Below are positions 27,641 through 39,976 of a DNA stretch of 64,000 nt, piece after piece. Position 1 is the first letter of the stretch; each line of letters opens with the position of its first letter. The notes beneath the pieces are model-generated. The model was not told where the DNA came from. It did not search any database and worked only from the letters and a program-made list of their open reading frames with translations. A program made the translations under genes and the position numbers. Source of the DNA: Olsenella timonensis (GTDB lineage Bacteria > Actinomycetota > Coriobacteriia > Coriobacteriales > Atopobiaceae); assembly GCF_900119915.1 (NCBI RefSeq), contig NZ_LT635455.1:1798001-1862000 (forward strand), given 5' to 3'.

Positions 27641-27673
27641 CCCGCGGGCGCGCGCCGCGCCGGCACTGCCCCG

Positions 27674-27808
27674 TCACGCCCAGGGATCGCGCTCGAAGAG
27701 GGGCTCGGGGTCCGGCCCGCGGTCCGAGTACGGATCGTAGCCGTCGTCATCCTCGTTCTCCGCTCGGCGGAACTCGTCCCTCTCGGCGGGCTTGTCCTTC
27801 TCGTCCAT
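27674..27808 (-). CDS. Small acidic protein (44 residues) after the PASTA gene
   Basis: A 44-codon frame (MDEKDKPAERDEFRRAENED at its start) lies four bases after the stop of the PASTA protein, with GGGGTGATG as ribosome site. About one-third of its residues are Asp or Glu. No family is recognised. Tight spacing and typical codon use suggest a real, translationally coupled small gene, but it could be chance. Confidence 0.5.
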   Translation of the reverse strand: MDEKDKPAERDEFRRAENEDDDGYDPYSDRGPDPEPLFERDPWA

Positions 27809-27812
27809 CTCA

Positions 27813-29381
27813 TCACCCCGTGAACAGGTCGACATAGGCAACGTACTGACAGACGCTCCCGTCAAAGCGCGACAGGTCCTCGCCCGAGAAGTGCGACGTG
27901 GGCGCCGCCATCGCCACCACGCCCGTGGTGGACCCGTACCCGCCGATGCGCACGACCCAGGTGTAGTCGCCCTGCTCGCCGTAGCCGCAGACGAAGTGCC
28001 AGTCCCCGGTCGCGCCGACGCGCGCCATGACCTCGTCCTGCGTGCAGACGTCGAGCAGACCCTCAAAGTCGCACGCCGCCATCACGGCGCGCAGGCCCGC
28101 CTCGCTCTCGCTTGCCCCGCCGGCGGGCAGCGTCGCCGTCGAGAAGGCGTAGCGCACGCCCCCCACGCCCGCGCCGCGCTCCAGCATGTTGGCGCCGCCG
28201 CTCTCCCCGTCGTGGTGACCGCTCTCAGGATGGTCCGTGATCTGCAGGCTCTCGCCCTGCGGCCCGGAGAAGACGGCGTAGGCGTTGCCGCTCGAGGGCT
28301 GGGTTGCGCCGTAGCCCAGCGAGAAGCCCTCCTCGGAGAGGTAGCCCGCCAGCGCCTCGGGCGCGAGGTCGAAGTACTCGAGCAGGCGCGTCGGCGAGCT
28401 CGGGTAGGGGCTCGCGACGCTCAGGGTGACGCTCGATCCGCCCGCGACCTCGGTGCCGGCGGCGGGATCGGAGCCCACGACCGTGTTCTTCTCGGCGTCG
28501 GAGTCGACGTAGGAGACGGTGCCCGCGAGCCCGGCCTCCTCGAGCGCGGCGAGCGCCTCGTCGGCGTCCATCCCCTCGAGGCTTGGGACCGTGTAGGGCT
28601 GCGCCACGGTGAGCGTGACCGTGGCGGTCGAGACGAAGGGCTCGCCCTCCGCGGGGTCAACGGCGAGCACCGTGCCTGCGGGCTCGTCCGAGTTCTGGCG
28701 CCTGACCTGCACGTTCGCGGCACCGGCATCATAGAGCGCCTGCGTGGCCTCCTCCTCGGCGAGCCCCACGACGGCGGGGATCGTGCGCTCCCCCGCCACG
28801 ACGAGAGTGACGCCCGCCGCCGGGTCCGCGCGCAGGCCCTCCGCCGGGTCGCACGAGAGCACGGTCCCGTAGTCGCCGTCGCCGGCGCGGTACTCCACCT
28901 CCACGGCAAAGCCGGCCGCCTCCAGCGCGGCGCGCGCGTCCTGCTCGCTCATGCCCACGACCTCCGGGACGGTCCTGCCGCCCCAGAGCTCGTTCTCGTA
29001 GGTGAGGTAGGCAGCCGTCGCTGCCGCCGCCACGGCCAGCGCGGCGAGGAGCGCGATCGCCCAGCGGGGCATGCGGCGCCTGCGCTCGGGCAGGCTCTCG
29101 ACCGGAGACTCGATGGCGACCATGGGCCGGGCGGCCGTCAGGTCCTCGGGGGCGGCGGGCGAGAAGTACGGGTCGGACAGCGCGTCTATGCCGTCGCGCT
29201 CGGGCAGGCGCGTCGTCGGGGGCGCGGCATCCACGGACGGGACGCGCGCCGCCACGCGGGTGGCCGCGGCATGCGTCGCATCGGGGTCTGCCGCGCGGGT
29301 GGCGCCGGGGTCGGGCAGGTCCTCGGGGGACATGCGCACGGTGCGCCCGCCACGCTCGGCCGCGCTGTCCTTCTCGCCCAT
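27813..29381 (-). CDS. PASTA-domain membrane protein without kinase domain
   Basis: This 522-residue protein has a Thr/Asp/Pro-rich cytoplasmic tail (1-105), one membrane helix (about 106-125) and three extracellular PASTA repeats (about 136-340, each starting VPxVVG/VPSLEG-like). A C-terminal domain of about 180 residues follows that I do not recognise. PASTA repeats usually bind muropeptides or lipid II as sensors of PknB-type kinases, but no kinase domain is present. The ATG at 29381 (MGEKDS) follows GGGGAGG and contains the GGCGAGAAGGAC motif complement. Confidence 0.85.
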   Translation of the reverse strand: MGEKDSAAERGGRTVRMSPEDLPDPGATRAADPDATHAAATRVAARVPSVDAAPPTTRLPERDGIDALSDPYFSPAAPEDLTAARPMVAIESPVESLPERRRRMPRWAIALLAALAVAAAATAAYLTYENELWGGRTVPEVVGMSEQDARAALEAAGFAVEVEYRAGDGDYGTVLSCDPAEGLRADPAAGVTLVVAGERTIPAVVGLAEEEATQALYDAGAANVQVRRQNSDEPAGTVLAVDPAEGEPFVSTATVTLTVAQPYTVPSLEGMDADEALAALEEAGLAGTVSYVDSDAEKNTVVGSDPAAGTEVAGGSSVTLSVASPYPSSPTRLLEYFDLAPEALAGYLSEEGFSLGYGATQPSSGNAYAVFSGPQGESLQITDHPESGHHDGESGGANMLERGAGVGGVRYAFSTATLPAGGASESEAGLRAVMAACDFEGLLDVCTQDEVMARVGATGDWHFVCGYGEQGDYTWVVRIGGYGSTTGVVAMAAPTSHFSGEDLSRFDGSVCQYVAYVDLFTG

Positions 29382-29446
29382 CTCGCCTCCCCGGCCGCCC
29401 GCCACGCCCACGTTCTGCCTACGTTCATGGTAGCGCCGCACAGAAA

Positions 29447-29518
29447 CGCCGAGGCGGAGGAACTACGGAAAAGAGCGCGTTTTGGCGGGCAGTTTTCCGC
29501 ATATCCTCCGCCTCGGCG
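29447..29518. repeat. 72-bp palindromic intergenic hairpin
   Basis: Terminal arms CGCCGAGGCGGAGGA and its exact complement are followed inward by GGAAAA/TTTTCC. It lies between clpB and the PASTA gene and could be a terminator for clpB. Only one copy was seen. Confidence 0.8.
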
Positions 29519-29583
29519 AATGAGGCGAGGCGCGGGGCGACACGGGACGCGGGGCGCAGGCGAGAAAGAAGGACGCGCCGCCG

Positions 29584-32253
<2,670 letters not shown>

Positions 32254-32321
32254 GATTGCCCCCTTCGGGTTTGTGGTTAGTCAATGACCATTGTTCCCGC
32301 GTGAGCTGGGGCGTATACATA

Positions 32322-32346
32322 AATCTAAGTGTCTATATGATAGATT
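32322..32346. promoter_or_regulatory. HspR operator (HAIR-like) upstream of clpB
   Basis: AATCTAAGT-N7-TGATAGATT: the left half is identical to that at dnaK; the right half keeps AGATT. The element runs into AGATTTTCTCAGCG (32342-32355), a 14-mer also found at hsp20. On the clpB strand TATGTATA follows the operator as a likely -10 region. Confidence 0.7.
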
Positions 32347-32411
32347 TTCTCAGCGGAACCATCGCGCTTGGCGTCGCCCGTCCGGCATCGTCCCCGTGCT
32401 GCCCCCGTGCC

Positions 32412-32530
32412 GTCCTGAAAATCGAGCCTGTGGCACGACGGGTGTGCCGCAGGCTCGATTTTCAGGACAAACGCCGAGAAACCCGCAGGTCGCCACTCGG
32501 TCCGCGTGCCATAGGTTCGTTTTTCAGGAC
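32412..32530. repeat. Hairpin repeat with three related arms in the hspR-clpB gap
   Basis: GTCCTGAAAATCGAGCCTG... (32412-32436) pairs with the complementary arm at 32444-32468 (25 bases, near-perfect). A third, diverged copy of the right arm (GTGCCATAGG... TTTTTCAGGAC) follows at 32506-32530. Together with the HspR operator this accounts for the 365-bp gap 32254-32618; no gene is seen. It may end transcription of the dnaK operon. Confidence 0.75.
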
Positions 32531-32618
32531 ACAGCGTGGGCAGGGGCAGACGGGGCGGGGCGGACGGAAGCGGGGAGCAGTCGCAGGCGAGAAGAGCCTC
32601 AGGGTGGGAAGTCGGGCG

Positions 32619-33077
32619 CTACTCGCCGTCCTTCTCGTCTGACGAGCCGCCCAGGAGCAGCCGACGCATGACCTGCTCCGGGCTCGCGGAGGCGTCGTAG
32701 CGGGCAAGCGCGGTGATCTTCTCCTGCATCCTGTACTCGTGAACCTCGTCCTCGAGCTCGCGGACGCGGGCGCGCAGGTCGTCGAGCTCGGCCTCGCGCT
32801 CGAGCATCCTCTCGCGCATGTCGAGGATGCGCACGACACCCGCGAGGTTGATGCCCTCGTCGGTGAGCTTGGAGATGAGGTTGAGCCGCTCGATGTCGGC
32901 CTGGCTGTACAGGCGCGTGTTTCCGCGCGAGCGCCCGGGCGTGACCAGGCCCTTCTGCTCGTAGACGCGCAGGGTCTGCGGGTGCATGCCCGTGAGCTCT
33001 GCGGCGACGCTGATCATGTAGAGCGGCTTGTCGCGGTCGCGACCGCGCTCCCGCGCGTCCTTATCGCTTGGCGCCAT
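32619..33077 (-). CDS. hspR: Heat-shock repressor HspR (MerR family)
   Basis: This DNA-binding repressor of the dnaK operon and clpB in actinobacteria is 152 residues from ATG 33077. It has a MerR-type helix-turn-helix ([20 protein letters not shown], then [19 protein letters not shown]) and a C-terminal coiled coil (about 85-120). It overlaps the end of dnaJ by 17 bases. The three matching inverted repeats upstream of dnaK, clpB and hsp20 are its likely targets. Confidence 0.93.
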   Translation of the reverse strand: MAPSDKDARERGRDRDKPLYMISVAAELTGMHPQTLRVYEQKGLVTPGRSRGNTRLYSQADIERLNLISKLTDEGINLAGVVRILDMRERMLEREAELDDLRARVRELEDEVHEYRMQEKITALARYDASASPEQVMRRLLLGGSSDEKDGE

Positions 33078-34029
33078 AGCGCATGACCTCCTCGCGGTAG
33101 TCTCGCGTGTCCGCGTCGCACAGGGCGGCGAGGGCGTCACGCTCCTTCTTGGAGAGCATCGTCGGGACCTTCACGCGCACGGTCACGAACAGCGCGCCGC
33201 GCGTCCCCTTGCGCTTGACGTTCGGGGCGCCCAGGTCGCGGAAGCGGAAGGTCTTGCCGTCCTGCGTGCCGGCGGGCACCTTGAGGCGGACCTCCGTGCC
33301 GTCGGGCGTGGGGACGTCGACCGTGGTGCCGAGCGTGGCCTCGTAGATGCTGAGCGGCAGCTCCATGCGCACGTCGGCTCCGTCGCGCTTGAAGACGGGG
33401 TGCTCGGCGACGTGCGTGGTGATCACGAGGTCGCCGCGGTCGCCGCCGTTGGTGCCGTACTCGCCGCGGCCGCGGTAGCGGAGCTTGCCGCCGTCCACGG
33501 CGCCCGCGGGGATCTTGATCGTGAGCGTCTGCTCCTCGCCGGTGGAGGGAACGCGGTAGGTCGCCTTGCGCGTGGCGCCGCGGAAGGCCTCCTCTGCCGA
33601 GACGTCCACCGACATCGTGAGGTCAGACCCCTTGGTCGGGCGGTTCGCGGCGCGCGCGGCGCCCGCCCCGCCGAAGATCGACGAGAAGTCAAACCCGCCG
33701 AAGCCCCCGTCGCCTCCTCGCACGCTGTTGAAGATGTCGGACCAGTCGCCGCCCACGTTGGTCGTGTAGGTGTACCGGCCGCGCCCGCCCGAGCCGCCGA
33801 AGTCGGCACCGGGGATGCCGCCAAACATGAGCATCTGGTCGTACTCGCGACGCTTCTTGGGGTCGGAGAGCGTGGTGTACGCCTCGCTGACCTCCTTGAA
33901 CTTCTGCTCGTCCCCGCCGGCGTCGGGGTGATACTTCGCGGCAAGCTTGCGGAACGCCCGCTTGATCTCGTCGTCGGAAGCGTCGCGCTTCACGCCCAGG
34001 ATGTCGTAGTAGCTCTTGTTGGTTGCCAT
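33061..34029 (-). CDS. dnaJ: DnaJ-family co-chaperone lacking the zinc finger (CbpA type)
   Basis: This Hsp40 stimulates the DnaK ATPase. The 322-residue product has the J domain with HPD (KYHPDAGGD), a Gly/Phe-rich linker (about 70-125) and two C-terminal beta domains. The CxxCxGxG zinc repeats of classical DnaJ are absent, so it is a type B Hsp40. It lies in the order dnaK-grpE-dnaJ-hspR, where this shorter form is often encoded. Confidence 0.93.
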   Translation of the reverse strand: MATNKSYYDILGVKRDASDDEIKRAFRKLAAKYHPDAGGDEQKFKEVSEAYTTLSDPKKRREYDQMLMFGGIPGADFGGSGGRGRYTYTTNVGGDWSDIFNSVRGGDGGFGGFDFSSIFGGAGAARAANRPTKGSDLTMSVDVSAEEAFRGATRKATYRVPSTGEEQTLTIKIPAGAVDGGKLRYRGRGEYGTNGGDRGDLVITTHVAEHPVFKRDGADVRMELPLSIYEATLGTTVDVPTPDGTEVRLKVPAGTQDGKTFRFRDLGAPNVKRKGTRGALFVTVRVKVPTMLSKKERDALAALCDADTRDYREEVMRYGAKR

Positions 34030-34083
34030 GTCACACGCGCCTCCTTTCGCGTCTCAGGGCCCGGCGAGAAGGACGCGGGGCCG

Positions 34084-34878
34084 CTAGGCCTCGTCCCTCT
34101 CGGCGTCTTCGCCCTCCTTGGCCTCGGCGTCGTCCGCCTGCTCGGCGGGACGCTTGGGGCCTCCGTAGGTCACCGTCACCATCGCGGTGCGGATGACCTT
34201 GTCGCCCATGCGGTAGCCCTTCTGGTAGACCTGGGCCACCGTCTCGTCGAAGGCCTCCGCGTCCTCCACGCGGCCGACGGCCTGGTGGGCAAGCGGGTCG
34301 AAGGCCTCCCCCGCCGGGTCGATGGGCTCGACGCCCTCCTTGGCGAGCACGCCGAGCATCTTGGCGTGCACCGCGGAGACTCCGTCGACGAACTGCTTGA
34401 GCTGGGCGTCGTCCTCGGTCGCGCCGGCGTGCTCGATGGCGCGCTCGATGTCGTCGATCACGGGCAGCAGGTTGGTGACCAGGCCCTCGGCGGCGCGCTC
34501 CCTCTCGGCCAGGCGCTCGGCCGCCGTGCGGCGCCGGAAGTTCTCCCAGTCGGCCTGGAGGCGCAGCATGCGGTCCGTGGCGTCGGCGGCCTCCCGCTTT
34601 GCGGCCTCGATCTGGTCCTCCACGTCGGAGAGCCTCTTCTGCAGCTCGTCTCGCTCCTCGCGGAGCTTGCCGGCGTCCGCGGCGAGCTCGCGCTCGGCCG
34701 CCTCCTCGCCGGCGCGGATCGCGGCCTCCACGCGGGCGCGCTCCTCGGCGTCGTCGTCGGGAGCGGCCTCGGGCGCGGGCTCCGCACCCTGGTCGGCGGC
34801 CGCGGCCTCCGCGGCCTCGACCTCGTCGGGCCCCAGGGCCTCGTTCTTCTCGTCCTCTACCTCGATGGGCACTTTCAC
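34084..34878 (-). CDS. grpE: Nucleotide exchange factor GrpE
   Basis: It releases ADP from DnaK. The 264-residue product has an acidic, coiled-coil N-terminal half (about 1-110), the helical block LQADWENFRRRTAAER and the C-terminal beta domain with VAQVYQKGYRMGDKVIRTAMV. The N-terminal extension is longer than in E. coli, as in other actinobacteria. It follows dnaK after 115 bases that carry two hairpins. Confidence 0.95.
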   Translation of the reverse strand: MKVPIEVEDEKNEALGPDEVEAAEAAAADQGAEPAPEAAPDDDAEERARVEAAIRAGEEAAERELAADAGKLREERDELQKRLSDVEDQIEAAKREAADATDRMLRLQADWENFRRRTAAERLAERERAAEGLVTNLLPVIDDIERAIEHAGATEDDAQLKQFVDGVSAVHAKMLGVLAKEGVEPIDPAGEAFDPLAHQAVGRVEDAEAFDETVAQVYQKGYRMGDKVIRTAMVTVTYGGPKRPAEQADDAEAKEGEDAERDEA

Positions 34879-34902
34879 GTCACCCTCCTCGACTCATCTG
34901 AC

Positions 34903-34929
34903 GATGAAGAGGGACCGTCCCCCTTCATC
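34903..34929. repeat. 27-bp palindrome after dnaK
   Basis: GATGAAGAGGGAC and GTCCCCCTTCATC pair at 12 of 13 positions around one base. The GGGAC-GTCCC core matches the element at 20159. It sits directly before the grpE ribosome site. Confidence 0.65.
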
Positions 34930-34932
34930 AGC

Positions 34933-34962
34933 GGGGGCGGCCGCGAAGCCGTGGCCGCCCCC
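34933..34962 (-). terminator. GC hairpin between dnaK and grpE (attenuator-like)
   Basis: GGGGGCGGCC and GGCCGCCCCC form a perfect 10-bp stem with a 10-base loop, about 30 bases after the dnaK stop. No U-tract follows, so it may only reduce read-through or protect the dnaK message. Confidence 0.5.
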
Positions 34963-34993
34963 GATTCCAAAGCTGTGTTGCGCGGCCTGCGGA

Positions 34994-36892
<1,899 letters not shown>

Positions 36893-36995
36893 GGTTGCTC
36901 TCCCTTTCCTGCGCGGGGCCCGCCGCGCGGGCCCGCTCGCCTGTATCCGTTGTGTACGGTTGAGTTTATCCCCTGTGCGTGACGATTCTATACAT

Positions 36996-37020
36996 AATCT
37001 AAGTCTCTACACATGAGATT
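36996..37020. promoter_or_regulatory. HspR operator (HAIR-like) upstream of dnaK
   Basis: AATCTAAGT-N7-CATGAGATT, with the left half identical to that at clpB. On the dnaK strand it is followed by TATGTATAGAAT, a likely -10 region, so the operator would overlap the promoter. Bound HspR would block dnaK, grpE, dnaJ and its own gene. Confidence 0.7.
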
Positions 37021-37053
37021 TTTTGACGCACGGAATATAGGGTGAGCGCGGCG

Positions 37054-37593
37054 CTACAACAGGCGATGCTCGAAGCGTCCTCCCTCGTAGACGCCGCAGC
37101 TAGCCGACCCATCCTTGGGGATGCCCACCGACCCCGGGTTGAAGACCCAGGCGTCGTGGGCCTCGCTCCGCTCGCTCACCTTGACGTGCGTGTGGCCGTA
37201 GACCAGCGCGGAGCCGTGCGGCAGCGCGGGCCAGGCGTCCACGCTGTTGTGGTAGCCGGGGCCGTAGACGTGGCCGTGCGTGAGGAAGAGCGTCATGCCG
37301 GCGTCGGGGTCCAGGAGCACGTTGTGGTCCGCCATGCAGGGAAAGCCGAGGACCATCTGGTCGACCTCCGCCTCGCAGTTGCCGCGAACGGCGATCACGC
37401 GGTGGGCGACGGAGTTGAGCATCTCGATTACGCGCTTGGGGGCGTAGTCGGCGGGCAGGTCGTTGCGCGGCCCGTGATAGAGCAGGTCGCCAAGAAGGAC
37501 GATCCTGTCGGGGCGCTCCGCGGCGACGAGGTCCATGAGGCGGGCGCAGGCGTCGGCGGCGCCGTGGATGTCGGAGGCAATGACGAGCTTCAT
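37054..37593 (-). CDS. YfcE-type metallophosphoesterase
   Basis: This 179-residue calcineurin-like phosphoesterase has all metal motifs: ASDIHGA, LLGDLLYHG, RGNCE, THGHVYGPG and YGHTHV. YfcE hydrolyses phosphodiesters in vitro; the physiological substrate is unknown. It lies 15 bases after the CbiK-like gene and may be co-transcribed with it. Confidence 0.9.
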   Translation of the reverse strand: MKLVIASDIHGAADACARLMDLVAAERPDRIVLLGDLLYHGPRNDLPADYAPKRVIEMLNSVAHRVIAVRGNCEAEVDQMVLGFPCMADHNVLLDPDAGMTLFLTHGHVYGPGYHNSVDAWPALPHGSALVYGHTHVKVSERSEAHDAWVFNPGSVGIPKDGSASCGVYEGGRFEHRLL

Positions 37594-37608
37594 GTGGGCT
37601 CCTTTCCG

Positions 37609-38343
37609 CTAGAGCGGGCCGGGCCCGAACGAGCCGCCCGTTCGAGCCCCTCCCGCCCTCGCTGTGCTTGTTGCATGATCGACGACGAGGGCGCGCACGG
37701 CAGGAAGCTCTGCGAGGACGTGCGGCCACGTCTGCGCGGAGAGGCGCGCGGCGAGGTCTCCCAGCACGTCACGGCGGGCGTGATGGCCGAGCGCCATGAG
37801 GAGCGGGGCGAGCAGCACGTCGTGCCCCGGGCGCCCGCGCAGGCGGGCGGCCAGCCGGTCGGGCGCGCCCACGAGCGCGTCCTCGCGGCCGCAAGCCCAC
37901 AGCGCGGACTCGAGCAGAGCGAGCGCCACCTCGCACTCGACCCCGCGATGCCCCGCGAGCGCGACGAGGCGCCCGGGTCGCGCGGGCAGCGCGGCGTCCA
38001 GGGCGGCGGCGACGGAGGCGGCGTCCCCCTCGTCCGCGAGCAGGGGAGGTGCCAGCCGAAGCTCCTCGAAGCCCGATGCCGCCGCACGGACCGCCGATGC
38101 CGCCGCGCGCTGCAGGTAGCCACCGGCCACGTGCGTCGTCACCACGAGGACACTGCGTGCGCCGTCGCGCCGCAGGTCGGACAGGACCATCGGGAGAGGC
38201 GCCCCCACGGGGCGGCCGCCCGTGCGGGCGCGCACCGTCACGCCGGCACCGACCGCCCCCGCAAGCTCGCGCACGAGCGCGGCGGCGCCGGCGTCGCCCG
38301 CCTCTCCGGACAGGCAGCCCGCTATGACCAGGGCGTCCGGCAC
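37609..38343 (-). CDS. CbiK-like sirohydrochlorin cobaltochelatase (divergent)
   Basis: The 244-residue product resembles CbiK-type metal chelatases. The C-terminal half has VLLAPLLMALGHHARRDVLG, matching the CbiK pattern with the metal-binding His, and an earlier LVALAGHRG supplies the second His. The N-terminal half is short and degenerate. Start GTG 38343 is five bases after the NifX-like stop. No other corrin or siroheme gene is nearby, so metal and substrate are uncertain. Confidence 0.55.
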   Translation of the reverse strand: MPDALVIAGCLSGEAGDAGAAALVRELAGAVGAGVTVRARTGGRPVGAPLPMVLSDLRRDGARSVLVVTTHVAGGYLQRAAASAVRAAASGFEELRLAPPLLADEGDAASVAAALDAALPARPGRLVALAGHRGVECEVALALLESALWACGREDALVGAPDRLAARLRGRPGHDVLLAPLLMALGHHARRDVLGDLAARLSAQTWPHVLAELPAVRALVVDHATSTARAGGARTGGSFGPGPL

Positions 38344-38347
38344 GAGG

Positions 38348-38710
38348 CTAGTGGTGGCAGGCGTGCTCCTCGCCCATGACGGGGAGCGAGCCCGCGGCGG
38401 CCATCTGCGCGACGTCGCCGACGCAGGGGGTCTGGTTCTCAAAGTAGACGGTGATGCCGGCCTGGGCGAAGCCCATCATCGGGCGCATACCCATGCCGGC
38501 GGCGACGATGGCGTCGATGCCGTTGTCGGCGAGCAGGGCGACGGGGCGCATGCAGCCGCCCTCCTCGTGGGGCGGGTTGTCGATGACGCTCACGGCCCCG
38601 ACCTGACCGTCCTCCACGTCCACCACGGTGAAGCAGTCGCAGTGGCCGAAGTGGCCGGAGCGCTCGCAGTCCAGACCGCCCTTGCCGAGGGTCGGGATGG
38701 CAACCTTCAT
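38348..38710 (-). CDS. NifX/NifB-like dinitrogenase iron-molybdenum cofactor family protein
   Basis: This 120-residue protein of the NifX/NafY-like family (MKVAIPTLGKGGLDCERSGH, then FGHCDCFTVVDVEDG) has a C-terminal HACHH metal-binding tail and CMRP, IVAAGMGMRP blocks. In organisms without nitrogenase such proteins are thought to handle Fe-S or other metal cofactors. It is tightly linked to the CbiK-like gene. Confidence 0.85.
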   Translation of the reverse strand: MKVAIPTLGKGGLDCERSGHFGHCDCFTVVDVEDGQVGAVSVIDNPPHEEGGCMRPVALLADNGIDAIVAAGMGMRPMMGFAQAGITVYFENQTPCVGDVAQMAAAGSLPVMGEEHACHH

Positions 38711-38824
38711 GGGAATCTCCTCTCGTTGGGCGCCTTCACGGCGCCCGCGACGTCTGACGGCGCCATTCTCGCACAAGAGCATGGGACCTGGCCGCGCTCG
38801 GAGCGACGAGCGGAGGGGTGCCGC

Positions 38825-39051
38825 GCAAAACGGACGCTCGTGCGACATTCCGACGCGCTTTGGAACAAAACGCCCGCTCGTGCGATGCCTTTTTGGTCCC
38901 GAAGGCCCTTTCGCCCCCTCGCCAGTCCGCAAACGCCCAGTTGATGACATCAGTTGTTTAACCTAATGCGCCTAACGCCCGAAAAAAACGTCACACGAAC
39001 GGGCGTTTTGCTTTCCGAGCTCGCCATTCATCGCACGAGCGTCCGTTTTGC
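38825..39051. repeat. Composite inverted-pair repeat, copy 2 (fills 38711-39074)
   Basis: Two reverse copies (38825-38842, 38866-38882) and two forward copies (38994-39011, 39034-39051) of the 18-mer CACGARCGNNCGTTTTGC are arranged as a large inverted repeat, 40 bases within each pair. This matches the geometry at 10130-10354. It occupies the whole 364-bp gap; no gene is seen. Confidence 0.85.
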
Positions 39052-39074
39052 GCATCTATGCGGGCAGAGCCGCG

Positions 39075-39872
39075 CTAGACGAGTCGGAGGTCCTCGAGCA
39101 CGCGCGCGACTCCGTCCTCGTCGTTGCCCGGCGCGAGGAGAGGCGCCCTGGCGAGCAGCTCGGCGGGTGCGTTTGCCATGAGGTAGCCACGGCCCACGGC
39201 CTCGAGCATGGGGACGTCGTTGTGGTTGTCACCGAACGCGACCGCGTCCGCGGGGTCGATGCCCCAGAGCTCGCAGAGTGTGCGCACCGCCTGCGCCTTG
39301 CTCGTCCCCGTCGGCATGACCTCGATGAGGGTCTCGGACGAGGTGGCAATGGCGAGCTCGGGAAAGCGCCCCTTGAGGCGACGCTCCACGCTTGCGGTGC
39401 TCCCCAGCGTGCAGAGGCAGAGAATCTTCTGCACCTCATCGCGCTCGATGGAGGCAATGGTCCCCTCGCGGGCCTCCGCCATGACGATGCGCTCCTCGGC
39501 GACCAGGCGCGGGTCGCCCTTGTCGGGCGCCACCCAGTCCTCGAAGGAGTAGGCGCTCCAGGTCATGTCCAGGCCCTCGCCCTCGGCAAAGTCAACGACC
39601 TTCTGGGCCTGCGCCCTCGTGAGGCCGTGGTGGTGAATGACGTTGCGCCGCTCGTCCAGGATGACGCCGCCGCTGTAGGTGACCACCGTGCAGCTGATCC
39701 CCTGCTGCTCGAGCAGCGGATACGTCCCGGAGATGCCCCGCGCCGTAACGATGACGAAGGGAGTCCCCGCCTCCTGAAGCGCACGGATCGCAGCTCGCGT
39801 GCGGGAGGTGACCTGATGCGCCGAGTTGAGCAGCGTGCCGTCGATGTCGCTGAAAACCGCCATTGCTGGCAT
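39075..39872 (-). CDS. HAD-superfamily Cof-type phosphatase
   Basis: This 265-residue class IIB HAD hydrolase has the nucleophile motif FSDIDGTLL, and GTSKAQAVRTL and AFGDNHNDVPML carry the conserved Lys and the acidic metal ligands. Proteins of this type dephosphorylate sugar phosphates or cofactors; the substrate is not predictable. The start at 39872 (MPAMAVF) follows GGGGG. Divergent from the sulfur-redox fusion gene. Confidence 0.9.
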   Translation of the reverse strand: MPAMAVFSDIDGTLLNSAHQVTSRTRAAIRALQEAGTPFVIVTARGISGTYPLLEQQGISCTVVTYSGGVILDERRNVIHHHGLTRAQAQKVVDFAEGEGLDMTWSAYSFEDWVAPDKGDPRLVAEERIVMAEAREGTIASIERDEVQKILCLCTLGSTASVERRLKGRFPELAIATSSETLIEVMPTGTSKAQAVRTLCELWGIDPADAVAFGDNHNDVPMLEAVGRGYLMANAPAELLARAPLLAPGNDEDGVARVLEDLRLV

Positions 39873-39976
39873 GGAGGCCCCCGTTCTCCTTGTCTGCGCC
39901 CATGATAGGACATGCGAAGGAATACCATAGGCCGCAACGGCCGCCGCGCGCGGCGGCTCTGGGGGAGAGGGGCGCC

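Noticed and set aside
33061-34029. Classical zinc-finger DnaJ
   Set aside because: No CxxCxGxG repeats; the protein is the shorter CbpA-like form.
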